Shown here: positions 36,334-44,622 of the stretch, in pieces | How positions within the stretch are numbered: the stretch's first letter is position 1 | Layout of the letters: each line of letters begins with the position of its first letter | DNA from: an uncultured Bacteroidales bacterium | Lineage (GTDB): Bacteria; Bacteroidota; Bacteroidia; Bacteroidales; WCHB1-69 | Assembly: GCA_946186495.1 (NCBI GenBank) | Contig: CAMHNQ010000001.1 | Coordinates: 48,056-112,055 of the forward strand | Reading direction: 5' to 3' | Length of the DNA: 64,000 bases | Position numbers and translations under genes: made by a program | The notes under the pieces: generated by a model | The model's input: only the letters and a program-made list of their open reading frames with translations | What the model was told of the DNA's origin: nothing | Databases searched by the model: none

Positions 36334-37113
36334 ATGAATATTGTAGTTTGTATCAAACAAGTTCCGAACACTAACGAAATCAAGATCAACCCCGAGACCG
36401 GGACGTTGATCCGCGACGGCGTGCCCAGCATCATGAACCCCGATGACAAGGGCGGCCTCGAAATGGCCCTGCGCCTGAAAGACCAGTACGGTGCGAACGT
36501 CACGGTCATCACCATGGGCCCGCCTCAAGCCGACATCATGCTCCGCGAGGCCCTCGCCATGGGCGCCGACCGCGCCATCCTGCTCACCGACCGCAAGTTC
36601 GCAGGCGCCGACACACTGGCCACCTCCTACGCGCTCGCCGGTGCGCTCAAGAACCTCGACTACGACCTGATCATCGCCGGGCGTCAAGCCATCGACGGCG
36701 ACACCGCGCAGGTGGCTCCCGAAATGGCCGAACACCTCGGCCTGCCGCAGGTCTCCTACGTCACCGACCTCAAAATCGACAACAAACTCTGCCACGTCAA
36801 GAAAGAGACCGAAGAGGGCTACCAGCTCCTCGAAGTGCCCATGCCTTGCGTGCTCACCGTGCTGGCCACCGCCAACAAGCCGCGCTACATGCGCGTGAAA
36901 GGCATCATGGAGGCGTTCGACCACGAGGTGGAGATCTGGACCGCCGACCAAATCGACGTCGATCCCGCACGTCTCGGCCTGAAAGGATCGCCCACACGCG
37001 TGAAGAAGTCCTTCACCAAACCCCAGAAATCTCCCGGCCAAGTCTATGAAGTGGATGCGGAAGAAGCTGTCGGCATTATCATCAGCAAACTGAAAGAAAA
37101 ATTCATCATCTAA
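36334..37113 (+). CDS. etfB: Electron transfer flavoprotein subunit beta
   Basis: 259 residues from ATG 36334, 20 bases after the dehydrogenase. Family landmarks: MNIVVCIKQVPNTNEIKI, the TLIRDGVPSIMNPDDKGGLE segment that in bifurcating Etfs lies near the second FAD, and LLTDRKFAGADTLATSYAL with IIAGRQAIDGDTAQVAPEMA. It carries electrons between the acyl-CoA dehydrogenase and its partner. The PDDKGG region near residue 40 would be informative about bifurcation if compared with characterised enzymes. Confidence 0.93.
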   Translation: MNIVVCIKQVPNTNEIKINPETGTLIRDGVPSIMNPDDKGGLEMALRLKDQYGANVTVITMGPPQADIMLREALAMGADRAILLTDRKFAGADTLATSYALAGALKNLDYDLIIAGRQAIDGDTAQVAPEMAEHLGLPQVSYVTDLKIDNKLCHVKKETEEGYQLLEVPMPCVLTVLATANKPRYMRVKGIMEAFDHEVEIWTADQIDVDPARLGLKGSPTRVKKSFTKPQKSPGQVYEVDAEEAVGIIISKLKEKFII

Positions 37114-37131
37114 CCCTAAAACAACAGAAAA

Positions 37132-38142
37132 ATGGAAAAAACCGATTATAAAAACGTATTTGTATTCGCTGAACAACGTGACGGTGTCATCCAATCTGTT
37201 GCGTTGGAGTTGCTCGGCAAAGCCCATGAGCTGGCCGGTATCTTGAACGAGAAAGTAGTGGCCGTTCTCCCTGGCCATGGCATTACCAAACATGCCCAAA
37301 TGCTCATCGAATATGGTGCCGATGAAGTCATCTGCATTGATGAACCCGAATTAAAAGATTATCTGACAGAACAATACGCCCAGACCATCTGCCAAGTGGT
37401 GAACAAGTTCAAACCCAGCATCCTGATGATCGGCGCCACGACCATCGGCCGTGACCTCGGCCCCCGTCTGGCTGCCCGCCTCACCACCGGCCTCACCGCC
37501 GACTGCACCCGCCTGGAAATTTCCGAGGAGGGCGAGCTGATGATGACCCGTCCCGCTTTCGGCGGCAACCTCATGGCCACCATCATGTGCACGGATCACC
37601 GCCCGCAGATGTCCACCGTCCGCCCTGGCGTGATGCAGAAAATGGAACGCGACACCAACCGAAAAGGCAATGTCATCACCTTCAAGCCTGAGTTCGACAA
37701 GAGCAAGTTCCTCGTCCGCATGGTCGAGAATGTGAAAGTGGACAAGGGCAAAGTTGACATCTCTGACGCGAAGGTCCTCGTTTCCGGCGGCCGCGGTGTC
37801 GGTTGCAAGGAAGGTTTCGAGAAGCTGCAGGCCCTCGCCGACGTCTTCCCGAACGCGGAGGTCTCCTCCTCCCGCGCTATGGTGGATGCCGGCATCATTG
37901 ACCACGACCGGCAGGTGGGACAGACCGGCAAGACTGTGCGCCCCGACCTCTATTTCGCCCTCGGTATCTCCGGTGCTATCCAGCACCTGGCCGGCATGGA
38001 GGAGTCAGACTTCATCATCGCTGTCAACAAGGACAAGTTCGCCCCCATCTTTTCGGTTTCCGACCTTGGCATCGTGGGCGACCTGAACAAAATCGTGCCG
38101 CTGTTGACCACCCGCCTCGCAGCTGAAATCGAGAAGAAATAA
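37132..38142 (+). CDS. etfA: Electron transfer flavoprotein subunit alpha
   Basis: 336 residues, 18 bases after etfB. The N-terminal domain (KNVFVFAEQRDGVIQSVALEL) is followed by PSILMIGATTIGRDLGPRLA and the C-terminal FAD-binding domain with LVSGGRGVGCKEGFE, SSSRAMVDAGIIDHDRQVGQ, YFALGISGAIQHLAGM and VNKDKFAPIFSVSDLGIVGD, all family signatures. It partners EtfB. A 13-bp perfect hairpin (38159-38190) follows and may end the operon. Confidence 0.95.
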   Translation: MEKTDYKNVFVFAEQRDGVIQSVALELLGKAHELAGILNEKVVAVLPGHGITKHAQMLIEYGADEVICIDEPELKDYLTEQYAQTICQVVNKFKPSILMIGATTIGRDLGPRLAARLTTGLTADCTRLEISEEGELMMTRPAFGGNLMATIMCTDHRPQMSTVRPGVMQKMERDTNRKGNVITFKPEFDKSKFLVRMVENVKVDKGKVDISDAKVLVSGGRGVGCKEGFEKLQALADVFPNAEVSSSRAMVDAGIIDHDRQVGQTGKTVRPDLYFALGISGAIQHLAGMEESDFIIAVNKDKFAPIFSVSDLGIVGDLNKIVPLLTTRLAAEIEKK

Positions 38143-38158
38143 TCACGATAAAACCCCG

Positions 38159-38190
38159 TTGTAGAGACGCATCATTTTGCGTCTCTACAA
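38159..38190 (+). repeat. GTAGAGACGC-type palindromic repeat after etfA
   Basis: TTGTAGAGACGCA pairs perfectly with TGCGTCTCTACAA around TCATTT. The core resembles a palindromic repeat found scattered in Bacteroidota and cyanobacterial genomes (from memory). It could end transcription, but only ATTGTG follows it and there is no T tract. Confidence 0.7.
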
Positions 38191-38212
38191 TTGTGTAGAT
38201 GCGAATAGATTA

Positions 38213-38872
38213 ATGATCGAGGTCAAAGAAATCGAGAAATCCTACGGCAATCTCCAAGTCCTTAAGAAGGTCTCCTTGTCGATAGAGAGCAGCAAGGTGG
38301 TGACGATCGTCGGCCCGTCCGGAGCCGGCAAGTCCACCTTGCTGCACATTATCGGCACGATAGACAGACCTGATGGAGGCGAAGTGGTCATTGACGGGGT
38401 GAACCTTAACCAGCTGAATGACGACAAACTGGCGGAGTTCCGCAACCGCCATATCGGGTTCGTCTATCAGTTCCACCATCTCCTTCCGGAATTCACCGCG
38501 TTGGAGAACGTGGCTATGCCCGCGCTCATCGCAGGCAAAACCCACAGGGAGGCTTTCACCAAGGCCAAAGAACTGCTTGATTTCCTGAATCTTGCGGATA
38601 GGGTAGGGCACAAGCCCGCACAATTGTCAGGTGGTGAGCAGCAACGCGTCTCCGTGGCACGCGCCCTGATGAACAATCCCGAGCTGATCCTCGCCGATGA
38701 ACCCTCCGGCAACCTCGACACAGAGAACGCACGCAAACTCCACGACCTATTCTTCGTCCTCAGGGATACCTTCAAGCAGACTTTCCTCATCGTCACACAC
38801 AATGAGGAACTGGCGCAGTTGTCAGACCGCAAGATCGTGCTTCAGGACGGCCGTGTCATACACGATGCATAA
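38213..38872 (+). CDS. lolD: LolD-like lipoprotein-release ABC ATPase
   Basis: 219 residues from ATG 38213. Walker A GPSGAGKST, Q-loop FVYQFHHLLPEFTALENVAMP, signature LSGGEQQRVSVARAL, Walker B LILADEPSGNLD, switch His in VTHNEE. The HHLLPEFTALENV stretch is typical of LolD, which powers lipoprotein transfer from the inner membrane with LolC/E, encoded elsewhere. MacB ATPase is the alternative. It is followed by a small lipoprotein gene, after a GC-rich repeat and a perfect DnaA-box 9-mer (38881-38889). Confidence 0.83.
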   Translation: MIEVKEIEKSYGNLQVLKKVSLSIESSKVVTIVGPSGAGKSTLLHIIGTIDRPDGGEVVIDGVNLNQLNDDKLAEFRNRHIGFVYQFHHLLPEFTALENVAMPALIAGKTHREAFTKAKELLDFLNLADRVGHKPAQLSGGEQQRVSVARALMNNPELILADEPSGNLDTENARKLHDLFFVLRDTFKQTFLIVTHNEELAQLSDRKIVLQDGRVIHDA

Positions 38873-38890
38873 GGCATACGTTATCCACAA

Positions 38891-38940
38891 GGGCGCTTGG
38901 CCCGACACAAGTCAACCCGGGGCGAACGCAGCTCCCCGGG
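38891..38940 (+). repeat. GC-rich dispersed palindromic repeat, copy 3
   Basis: Contains GACACAAGTCAACCCGGGG and CTCCCCGGG. In the first 27 bases from GACACA it differs from copy 1 (10847-10901, minus) at only a few positions. CCCGGGG can pair with CCCCGGG around CGAACGCAGCT. It lies in the leader of the lipoprotein gene. Confidence 0.5.
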
Positions 38941-38957
38941 ATAATAACCCAAAGAAT

Positions 38958-39557
38958 ATGAAGATTCTAAAGAAAACCGTAACAATAGTCCTAATATTCG
39001 CCACGCTTCTTTTCATGGGCGGGTGCGGTATCGCACAGCTCATCAACCTGATCAATTGCAAGTTCAGTCTGGCGAATATCAGTGACATCACCTGGGCTGG
39101 CATCAATCTGAGCAACATAAAGAATGTCAGCGACTTACAATGGTCCGACTTGCAGAAGGCCATTGTAGCCATCAAGAACAAGGACTTCAAGGTGGGCTGT
39201 AATGTGAACGTTAACGCGAAGAACGAAACCGCCACGCCCGCAAAGCTGTGCGCGTATGATTACGAGCTCTTTCTGGAAGATTCCCCGATAGCACATGGCA
39301 GCAACGCCTCGAAGACCACCCTGATCAATCCTCAGTCAACAACACTGATACACGTACCGCTGAGCCTTGACCTGTACAGCATTTTCAAGAACGGCGATAC
39401 CAAGAACGTCGTCAATTTTGCCCGCAATCTGATGGACTACGGGAACGGCACCGAATCAAACGTCAAGGTGAAGTTCACACCGTATATAAATCCTGCAAGT
39501 GCCTCTGGCAAAGGTACGAAATTGCCTTCTATCACCTTAAACAAAACCTTTCAGTAA
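38958..39557 (+). CDS. LEA-type-2-like lipoprotein
   Basis: 199 residues from ATG 38958. A lipoprotein signal (MKILKKTVTIVLIFATLLFMGGC, lipobox MGGC) leads. The rest follows the WHy/LEA2 pattern: FKVGCNVNVNAKNETATPAKL, a hydrophobic mid-strand AYDYELFLED, and STTLIHVPLSLDLYS. Such proteins are thought to be periplasmic or membrane-anchored with a stress or desiccation link. The function here is unknown. DUF4293 follows 15 bases later. Confidence 0.68.
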   Translation: MKILKKTVTIVLIFATLLFMGGCGIAQLINLINCKFSLANISDITWAGINLSNIKNVSDLQWSDLQKAIVAIKNKDFKVGCNVNVNAKNETATPAKLCAYDYELFLEDSPIAHGSNASKTTLINPQSTTLIHVPLSLDLYSIFKNGDTKNVVNFARNLMDYGNGTESNVKVKFTPYINPASASGKGTKLPSITLNKTFQ

Positions 39558-39572
39558 ATTAAACAAAACATT

Positions 39573-40058
39573 ATGATTCAAAGAGTTCAATCAATCTTTC
39601 TTTTGGTTGCCGCCATCATTCCAATCGTGCTCATTTTTTTGCCGTTGGGTTATGTTGACACCGATTTGGCGCGATATGTGTACAATTCCATTTCGTTGAA
39701 GGAGATGGTGCCGGACGGTGCTTCCGTCCTTCGGCTCTACTACGTTGCCTTCTGCCTATTCCTGACCGCCGGACTCTCCGGCGTGGCTATTTTCATGTTC
39801 AAGAACAGGGTAAAACAGATGCAGGTGGTATCCATCACCATGATTGTCTTCCTTATTACGCTATTGCTGATGTTGTGGGTGTGTCCGGATATCGTTTTCA
39901 AGAAATTCTTCAATGCCCGCATGGAAAGCTTCATGTTTACTTTCAACACGGTTCCTTTGTTGATTCTCATTTGCGTAGAGGCGGTGTGTCTTTTCATGGC
40001 GAACCGCTTCATCAAGAAGGATGAGGCGTTGGTCCGTTCCGCCGACCGTTTACGGTAG
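39573..40058 (+). CDS. DUF4293 family membrane protein
   Basis: 161 residues with four predicted TM helices. It begins MIQRVQSIFLLVAAIIPIVL, the usual start of this uncharacterised Bacteroidota family. Helices lie at about 8-28, 50-68, 78-96 and 112-133. No function is assigned. A strong terminator follows at 40077-40112. Confidence 0.82.
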   Translation: MIQRVQSIFLLVAAIIPIVLIFLPLGYVDTDLARYVYNSISLKEMVPDGASVLRLYYVAFCLFLTAGLSGVAIFMFKNRVKQMQVVSITMIVFLITLLLMLWVCPDIVFKKFFNARMESFMFTFNTVPLLILICVEAVCLFMANRFIKKDEALVRSADRLR

Positions 40059-40076
40059 GGTGGAGCTGTTTTCCGG

Positions 40077-40112
40077 AAAAAAAAACGGACTTCGATGGAA
40101 GTCCGTTTTTTT
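40077..40112. terminator. Bidirectional terminator between DUF4293 and tRNA-Val
   Basis: CGGACTTC pairs with GAAGTCCG around GATG, extended by A and T tracts to a stem of about 16 bp. It ends the rightward operon and lies just after the tRNA 3' end on the other strand. Confidence 0.9.
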
Positions 40113-40113
40113 G

Positions 40114-40188
40114 TGGGAACTACTAGATTCGAACTAGTGACCCTCTGCTTGTAAGGCAGATGCTCTAAACCAACTGAGCTAAGCTCCC
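40114..40188 (-). tRNA. tRNA-Val (anticodon TAC)
   Basis: Full cloverleaf: acceptor GGGAGCT with AGTTCCC, D arm GCTC/GAGC, anticodon stem TCTGC/GCAGA with loop CTTACAA, and T arm ACTAG-TTCGAAT-CTAGT. CCA is not encoded. A -7 element lies at 40204-40211. Confidence 0.96.
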
Positions 40189-40203
40189 TGCCATTTTCGG
40201 CTG

Positions 40204-40211
40204 CAAAGATA
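40204..40211 (-). promoter_or_regulatory. -7 element for tRNA-Val
   Basis: Minus strand TATCTTTG, matching TAnnTTTG, 16 bases before the tRNA 5' end. Confidence 0.6.
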
Positions 40212-40273
40212 CACTTTTTTTCATTATCTCGACAACTTTCCCAGATATTTCTTTTTCACTGATCCATAGCGGA

Positions 40274-40852
40274 TTAGAATATGACGCCAGCGGATATGCT
40301 GATGAACTGGGGCTTTCTCCCGGTCTTGTCTCGGAAATAATATTGGAAAGAGTAGCGATAGTCGACCCCAAGGGTGAGGAATCCGAAGCGGAAATCGAAC
40401 CCCGTGGTCAGTAGTGTCCAATGGTTCTCTATATTCTGCTTGCTGTACCCCAAAATGTTGTCGGTGACTTTCAACAGCGGTTGGTAAAGAATCCCCACGT
40501 AGGGCTGGAACGCGATTTTCTTGGTGATTTGCACGTTTCCCACGGCTTTGACAGGGATCACGAGATAGCGGGTCTCCACCATGTCGCTGACAGGTTCGGG
40601 GTCGGAGAGAGAGACATCGAAACGGCTTTTGAAGTATTGATAACCCAGGCCCACTTCCCCATATACATATTTTCCTGCCCGGAAATAGCCTCCGATATGC
40701 GGAGTTTTCAGAGTGGAGAGGTAGTCAACGTCGGAATAGGCCCTCACCAGGGGGAACTGAGTGGAGACACGTATTCCTGCCTGGTACCAGTTTTGGGCGT
40801 GAATGGCTTTCGCAACCAGCAATAGTGCTATGATTGTCAACAGTTTACGCAT
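40274..40852 (-). CDS. Outer-membrane beta-barrel protein
   Basis: 192 residues. A signal peptide (MRKLLTIIALLLVAKAIHAQ) precedes amphipathic beta-strands ending in aromatic residues: YGEVGLGYQYF, AFQPYVGILYQPLL, LTLGVDYRYSFQYYF and a C-terminal ISAGVIF, the outer-membrane signal for barrel assembly. The size suits an eight-strand barrel (OmpX/OmpW-like). Ligand unknown. Last gene of the leftward operon from 43416, 18 bases after pth. Confidence 0.78.
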   Translation of the reverse strand: MRKLLTIIALLLVAKAIHAQNWYQAGIRVSTQFPLVRAYSDVDYLSTLKTPHIGGYFRAGKYVYGEVGLGYQYFKSRFDVSLSDPEPVSDMVETRYLVIPVKAVGNVQITKKIAFQPYVGILYQPLLKVTDNILGYSKQNIENHWTLLTTGFDFRFGFLTLGVDYRYSFQYYFRDKTGRKPQFISISAGVIF

Positions 40853-40870
40853 AACAGCATGTTTTTGGTG

Positions 40871-41494
40871 TCATAATTCTGTATTGGATTCGGCGATGCT
40901 TTTCGCCCGTTCCGTCTCGGCAGTGTTGAACTGGTTCATGGTGCGCTGCATTCCAATCGTGACAAACGACTTCACTGCGCTGACGGCACGCTCGATGCAC
41001 GGTTCGACCAGTTTCAGTTCTTCGGAGGAGAAACGGCTGAGCACATAATCGACCTGATAGCCTTGGGCGTAGTTTTTCCCGATGCCGCAGCGCATTCTCG
41101 GGATGTCCGTGCGGCCTAAGGTTTCGATGATGTCCCCGATGCCGTTGTGGGTACCCCCGCCGCCTTTAGGTTTCAGCTTGAAGACGCCCAGGGGGAGGTC
41201 AATGTCATCGTAGATCACCAGACAGTGGTCCAGAGAGACGTTCTCCTCCGCCAGCCAGTGTTTCACAGCCTTGCCACTGAGGTTCATGTAGGTGGTGGGC
41301 ATGATGATGACCAGCTCGCGCCCTTTGAAAGAAGCCCGGGCCACGTAAGCCAGGCGGCCGGGCGTGAAGGTTGCCTTGAAAGCCTTTGCCACGGCGTTGG
41401 CCACTTCGAAGCCGTAATTGTGGCGGGTGCCCGCATATTGCTGTTCGGCATTGCCAAGCCCCACTATCAGGTATCTTTTCTCATTCTCCATCAT
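40871..41494 (-). CDS. pth: Peptidyl-tRNA hydrolase
   Basis: 207 residues, releases peptides from peptidyl-tRNA during ribosome rescue. Motifs: LIVGLGNAEQQYAGTRHNYGF with catalytic His in TRHNYGF, PTTYMNLSGKAV, LVIYDDIDLPLG, and KPKGGGGTHNGIGDI. The start overlaps the end of rsmD by 14 bases, so translation is probably coupled. The assignment is not in doubt. Confidence 0.96.
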   Translation of the reverse strand: MMENEKRYLIVGLGNAEQQYAGTRHNYGFEVANAVAKAFKATFTPGRLAYVARASFKGRELVIIMPTTYMNLSGKAVKHWLAEENVSLDHCLVIYDDIDLPLGVFKLKPKGGGGTHNGIGDIIETLGRTDIPRMRCGIGKNYAQGYQVDYVLSRFSSEELKLVEPCIERAVSAVKSFVTIGMQRTMNQFNTAETERAKSIAESNTEL

Positions 41495-42053
41495 TCACCC
41501 CGCTTTCTTCTTCGGTCATGTTCACAAAAAAGGAAAAATGGAGTTTCCCGTAGCGCCGGTGATCGTAGAATTTGGGATGCCCCGAGAAGTCGTGCGCTAT
41601 GGAATGCTCCATGACGAGCCAACCGTCTGGCAGCAGCAGGTTGTTGCCGAACACGTTGTCGATGATTTTCCCGATGTCGGGGAGGTCGTACGGTGGATCG
41701 GCGAAGATGATGTTGAACTGCTGGCGGCATGAGGCCGTGTAGGCGAAGGCGTCCTGCCTGACCACTGTCACCTGGTCGTTATAGTGCAGCTGGTCGACAG
41801 TCTTCTGTATAAATCTGGTACAAAGAGGGTTCTCGTCAACAGACACTACGGAGATGGCACCGCGCGAGGCGAACTCGTAGGTGAGGTTCCCCGTGCCTGC
41901 GAAGAGATCCAGAACCCTGACGTTATCCAGATAGAAGTAGTTGTTCAGGATGTTGAAAAGGCTCTCCTTGCCCATGTCCATGGTGGGGCGGACGGGGAGG
42001 TTTCCCGGTGCGACGATGTGCCGGCCCCTGTTTTTTCCACTGATGATTCTCAT
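41481..42053 (-). CDS. rsmD: 16S rRNA (guanine-966-N2)-methyltransferase RsmD
   Basis: 190 residues. RIISGKNRGRHIVAP and RPTMDMGKESLFNIL open it. The SAM site LDLFAGTGNLTYEFAS and the catalytic FADPPYDLP follow. It methylates G966 of 16S rRNA late in 30S assembly. It overlaps the upstream DUF3822 gene by four bases and the downstream pth by 14. Confidence 0.95.
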   Translation of the reverse strand: MRIISGKNRGRHIVAPGNLPVRPTMDMGKESLFNILNNYFYLDNVRVLDLFAGTGNLTYEFASRGAISVVSVDENPLCTRFIQKTVDQLHYNDQVTVVRQDAFAYTASCRQQFNIIFADPPYDLPDIGKIIDNVFGNNLLLPDGWLVMEHSIAHDFSGHPKFYDHRRYGKLHFSFFVNMTEEESGVNDGE

Positions 42054-42727
42054 GACTGCAAGACTTCGGTTTTCAATTTACACGATTTCAACAGCTGGGT
42101 CAGCTTCCTGTTTTCCCCGGCATAGGCAAGCTGGAAAATTACGGGTTGACGGAGGTTGAACTGTGTCAGGATATTGCATATATAATATAATGTGTCGGCC
42201 GGCTCGGTCAGGTGGAACCTGTTCATGAAGGCCAGCGCACCCTTGTGGACGGCCACGATGTCGGTGAATGTCGGGTTCGGAGCCACGAGAAGGGCGGATT
42301 CGGCATTCGATTCGGAGAGGAAGCGGTAGAACAGGGTGGTCTCCGCCGTCACTTCATAGGGGTAGGGGAGACGCGACAGGGTGTCCGTCACATTTTTAGG
42401 CAGGGAGTAGACGGCTTTGTAATCGCCGGCCGTGTCGGCGAAAACGCCTCCGATGCTGGAGGTGTCGAACTGGAGGTCGAGGTATTCGCGGTTCTTGTCG
42501 GGGTCATGCAGTTCGGAGGGCACCAGAATGGGGACGTGCCGGGCGGCGATGACGGAGACATGGTCGCCAGGCTGGAAGAAGCCCGGCGCCTCGGTGGTGA
42601 TCAAGGCGTTGGAGGAAGCGGGGAATGTCTTGACATCCAGCCGTTCACCCGAATGCCTAAAAAACGAAAATCCATCCGGCGCTATGCGAATGGATTTCCC
42701 GTAATATTTCTTGAATATCGGATTCAT
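42050..42727 (-). CDS. DUF3822 family protein
   Basis: 225 residues from ATG 42727; the alternative upstream TTG lies within the preceding gene's end. The sequence (YGKSIRIAPDGFSFF, LLVAPNPTFTDIVA, TLYYICNILTQFNL) matches the uncharacterised Bacteroidota DUF3822 family, which may share an actin-like ATPase fold and usually sits beside rsmD as here. No catalytic residues are assigned. The stop overlaps the rsmD start by four bases. Confidence 0.8.
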   Translation of the reverse strand: MNPIFKKYYGKSIRIAPDGFSFFRHSGERLDVKTFPASSNALITTEAPGFFQPGDHVSVIAARHVPILVPSELHDPDKNREYLDLQFDTSSIGGVFADTAGDYKAVYSLPKNVTDTLSRLPYPYEVTAETTLFYRFLSESNAESALLVAPNPTFTDIVAVHKGALAFMNRFHLTEPADTLYYICNILTQFNLRQPVIFQLAYAGENRKLTQLLKSCKLKTEVLQS

Positions 42728-42735
42728 AAGCGGTA

Positions 42736-43416
42736 TTACTCCCAACTGCCGGCCGTGGAGGCTTCGGTCAGAGAACCCATGGTCAGCGGGTCGTACTGTT
42801 CGCGGTATTGGGCTTCTGTTGACAAATCGTTATAGAAAATCTTGTTCCAAAGCTTCGTGAGGACACCGGCATTCTCGGGGGTTATGGACTTGTCCATGTT
42901 GATGAGGATGTCGTCCAAAGAGACTTCGATGCGGTAAACCGGCACGGTGTAGGTCTTGCTGGAGAGGGAGTCGACCTGGATCTCGTACTTTTTGGTCTTG
43001 CCGGAGAAGGGGATGTATTGGAAGTTCTTGAAATTCTCCTTCGGGATTTTGTGGTCGATGTCGAGGATTTTCTCGATGGCGGGCACAGTGACCACCTCCT
43101 TGTGGATGAGCCCCAACTTGAAGGCCTGCGCCTCGCTCATGGTGTCGGGGAAGTTGCCCACGTTCTTTTCAATCTGCACGGTCCCGTTGTTGACGAAATC
43201 GACCAGCTTGTCGATGTCATCGGCATAGACTTTGTTCACGTTCTTGTAAACGGCCTGTGCGCTGCGGATAGCCAGCAGGTTCTGCACGTTGGCTTCCTTG
43301 CGGAGTTGATAGACGGATTTGAATTTTTCAGGGCGCATGATGCTGCGCGCGGCAAAAATGGCTAATACCACCACTACGATTGCCAGTAATGTTGCGAATA
43401 ACCTTCTAATATTCAT
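42736..43416 (-). CDS. Membrane-anchored protein of unknown function
   Basis: 226 residues with an N-terminal TM anchor (LFATLLAIVVVVLAIFAARS). The rest is probably periplasmic, with a helical segment (EANVQNLLAIRSAQAVYKNV) and a beta-rich C-terminal half (KKYEIQVDSLSSKTYTVPVY). I do not recognise a named family; the rsmD/DUF3822 context is typical of Bacteroidales. First gene of this leftward operon, with a -7 element at 43465-43472. Confidence 0.7.
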   Translation of the reverse strand: MNIRRLFATLLAIVVVVLAIFAARSIMRPEKFKSVYQLRKEANVQNLLAIRSAQAVYKNVNKVYADDIDKLVDFVNNGTVQIEKNVGNFPDTMSEAQAFKLGLIHKEVVTVPAIEKILDIDHKIPKENFKNFQYIPFSGKTKKYEIQVDSLSSKTYTVPVYRIEVSLDDILINMDKSITPENAGVLTKLWNKIFYNDLSTEAQYREQYDPLTMGSLTEASTAGSWE

Positions 43417-43464
43417 AACGTTATATAACTTTTTTGTTTAATGCCTCTATTTAGAAAATTCTTG

Positions 43465-43472
43465 CAAAAATA
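43465..43472 (-). promoter_or_regulatory. -7 element for the anchored protein/rsmD/pth operon
   Basis: Minus strand TATTTTTG, matching TAnnTTTG, 49 bases before the ATG. Confidence 0.55.
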
Positions 43473-43532
43473 GTAAAAAAACGACTACGATTGTCCGTTT
43501 GTGGAAAATAATTTTCAATACAGCATTGTGGA

Positions 43533-44171
43533 CTAAAAAAGCACACGGTGTATGCCGGGGTCGTAGGAGCGGAAGAGAAGTTCCTTAATCAACTGGTAAT
43601 CACTCTGTTCCTGTACAAAATCAACATTCCCGATGTCGAGAAGGAGGATGGGGACCTGGGGGTTCTCCTTGAAGTAGGTCAGATATTTCTCCTGGATGCC
43701 GGAGAGATATTCAGCCGTGATATCCTTCTCGAAGTCTCGGTTCCGCTTGGCTATCTGCTGGAGCAGCCGGTCGGGAGTGGTGTACAGGTAGAGGATGAGG
43801 TCGGGCTTGGGAAGGAATCCGGCCACCGCGTCGAACACCTTCTTGAATAGCGAGAACTCGTCCGTGGTGAGGTTGTTCTTGGAGAACAGGAGGCATTTGT
43901 CGATGAAATAGTCGCCGATGACGAAGTCGGTGAAGAGGTCGCGCGCCGAAAGCAGCCCCTTGAGCTGCTGGTACCGGTCCATCAGGAATGTCATCTCAAC
44001 CGGGAAGGCGTAGTGCTCGGGGTCCTTGTAGAATTTTTCCAGAAACGGGTTGTCGGCAAAGCGCTCCAGCACCAGCTCGGCGTTCAGGTCGCGGGCCAGC
44101 ATAGTGGATAGGGTGGTCTTCCCGGCCCCAATGCAACCCTCCACAACGACATAGTTATACGGGATCTTCAT
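43533..44171 (-). CDS. Deoxynucleoside kinase (dAK/dGK-type)
   Basis: 212 residues. P-loop VEGCIGAGKTTLS (about 10-22), the EFSS/ERF-type segment LVLERFADNPFLEKFY, FLMDRYQQL, and a lid region (RLLQQIAKRNRDFEKDI). This group salvages deoxyadenosine or deoxyguanosine to their monophosphates. It overlaps the folK gene by 17 bases, so the two are translated from one message. Confidence 0.88.
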   Translation of the reverse strand: MKIPYNYVVVEGCIGAGKTTLSTMLARDLNAELVLERFADNPFLEKFYKDPEHYAFPVEMTFLMDRYQQLKGLLSARDLFTDFVIGDYFIDKCLLFSKNNLTTDEFSLFKKVFDAVAGFLPKPDLILYLYTTPDRLLQQIAKRNRDFEKDITAEYLSGIQEKYLTYFKENPQVPILLLDIGNVDFVQEQSDYQLIKELLFRSYDPGIHRVLF

Positions 44172-44604
44172 GGTTGTCGGTCAGGTTGATGTTCAGTTCC
44201 CGTAACGGCGCCATGACGAACTCGCGCTCGGCAATATGCGGGTGCGGCAGCGTGAGACGGTCGTCCTTGTAGCGGATCCCGTCGTAGTCCAGGATGTCCA
44301 AGTCTATGGTTCTCGCATGATACACCGGCTTCCCGTCCTGCAGGAAACTCTTCTGCGTGCGCCCTAACTTTCGCTCGATCGACTGCAACACGTCAAGCAG
44401 CTCCAACGGCGCGAGGGCGGTCTCCACCACCACCACCTGGTTCAGGAACGGGTCGGAGTCGAACCCCCACGAAGGGGTCTCAATGACAGAGGAAGCCCGT
44501 GACACAACACCGGCATCCCAAGCTATGAGAATCCTCGCTATCCGCAGGTAGAACGCGCGGTTGCCCTGGTTGCTGCCCAACCCGATAATGGCACGATGAG
44601 GCAT
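44155..44604 (-). CDS. folK: Dihydropterin pyrophosphokinase FolK
   Basis: 149 residues from ATG 44604. Family landmarks: AIIGLGSNQGNRAFYLRIA, VIETPSWGF, FLNQVVVVET, ARTIDLDILDYDG with the catalytic Asp pair, and LTLPHPHIAEREFVMAPL. Pyrophosphorylates 6-hydroxymethyl-7,8-dihydropterin in folate synthesis. It sits between a 49-residue small protein upstream and the deoxynucleoside kinase downstream. Confidence 0.94.
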   Translation of the reverse strand: MPHRAIIGLGSNQGNRAFYLRIARILIAWDAGVVSRASSVIETPSWGFDSDPFLNQVVVVETALAPLELLDVLQSIERKLGRTQKSFLQDGKPVYHARTIDLDILDYDGIRYKDDRLTLPHPHIAEREFVMAPLRELNINLTDNHEDPV

Positions 44605-44622
44605 GTCTTCCTTCCGCAAGGG

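Noticed and set aside
38697..38957. Upstream part of the LEA-like lipoprotein frame
   Set aside because: It overlaps lolD in another frame. The lipoprotein signal begins at 38958.
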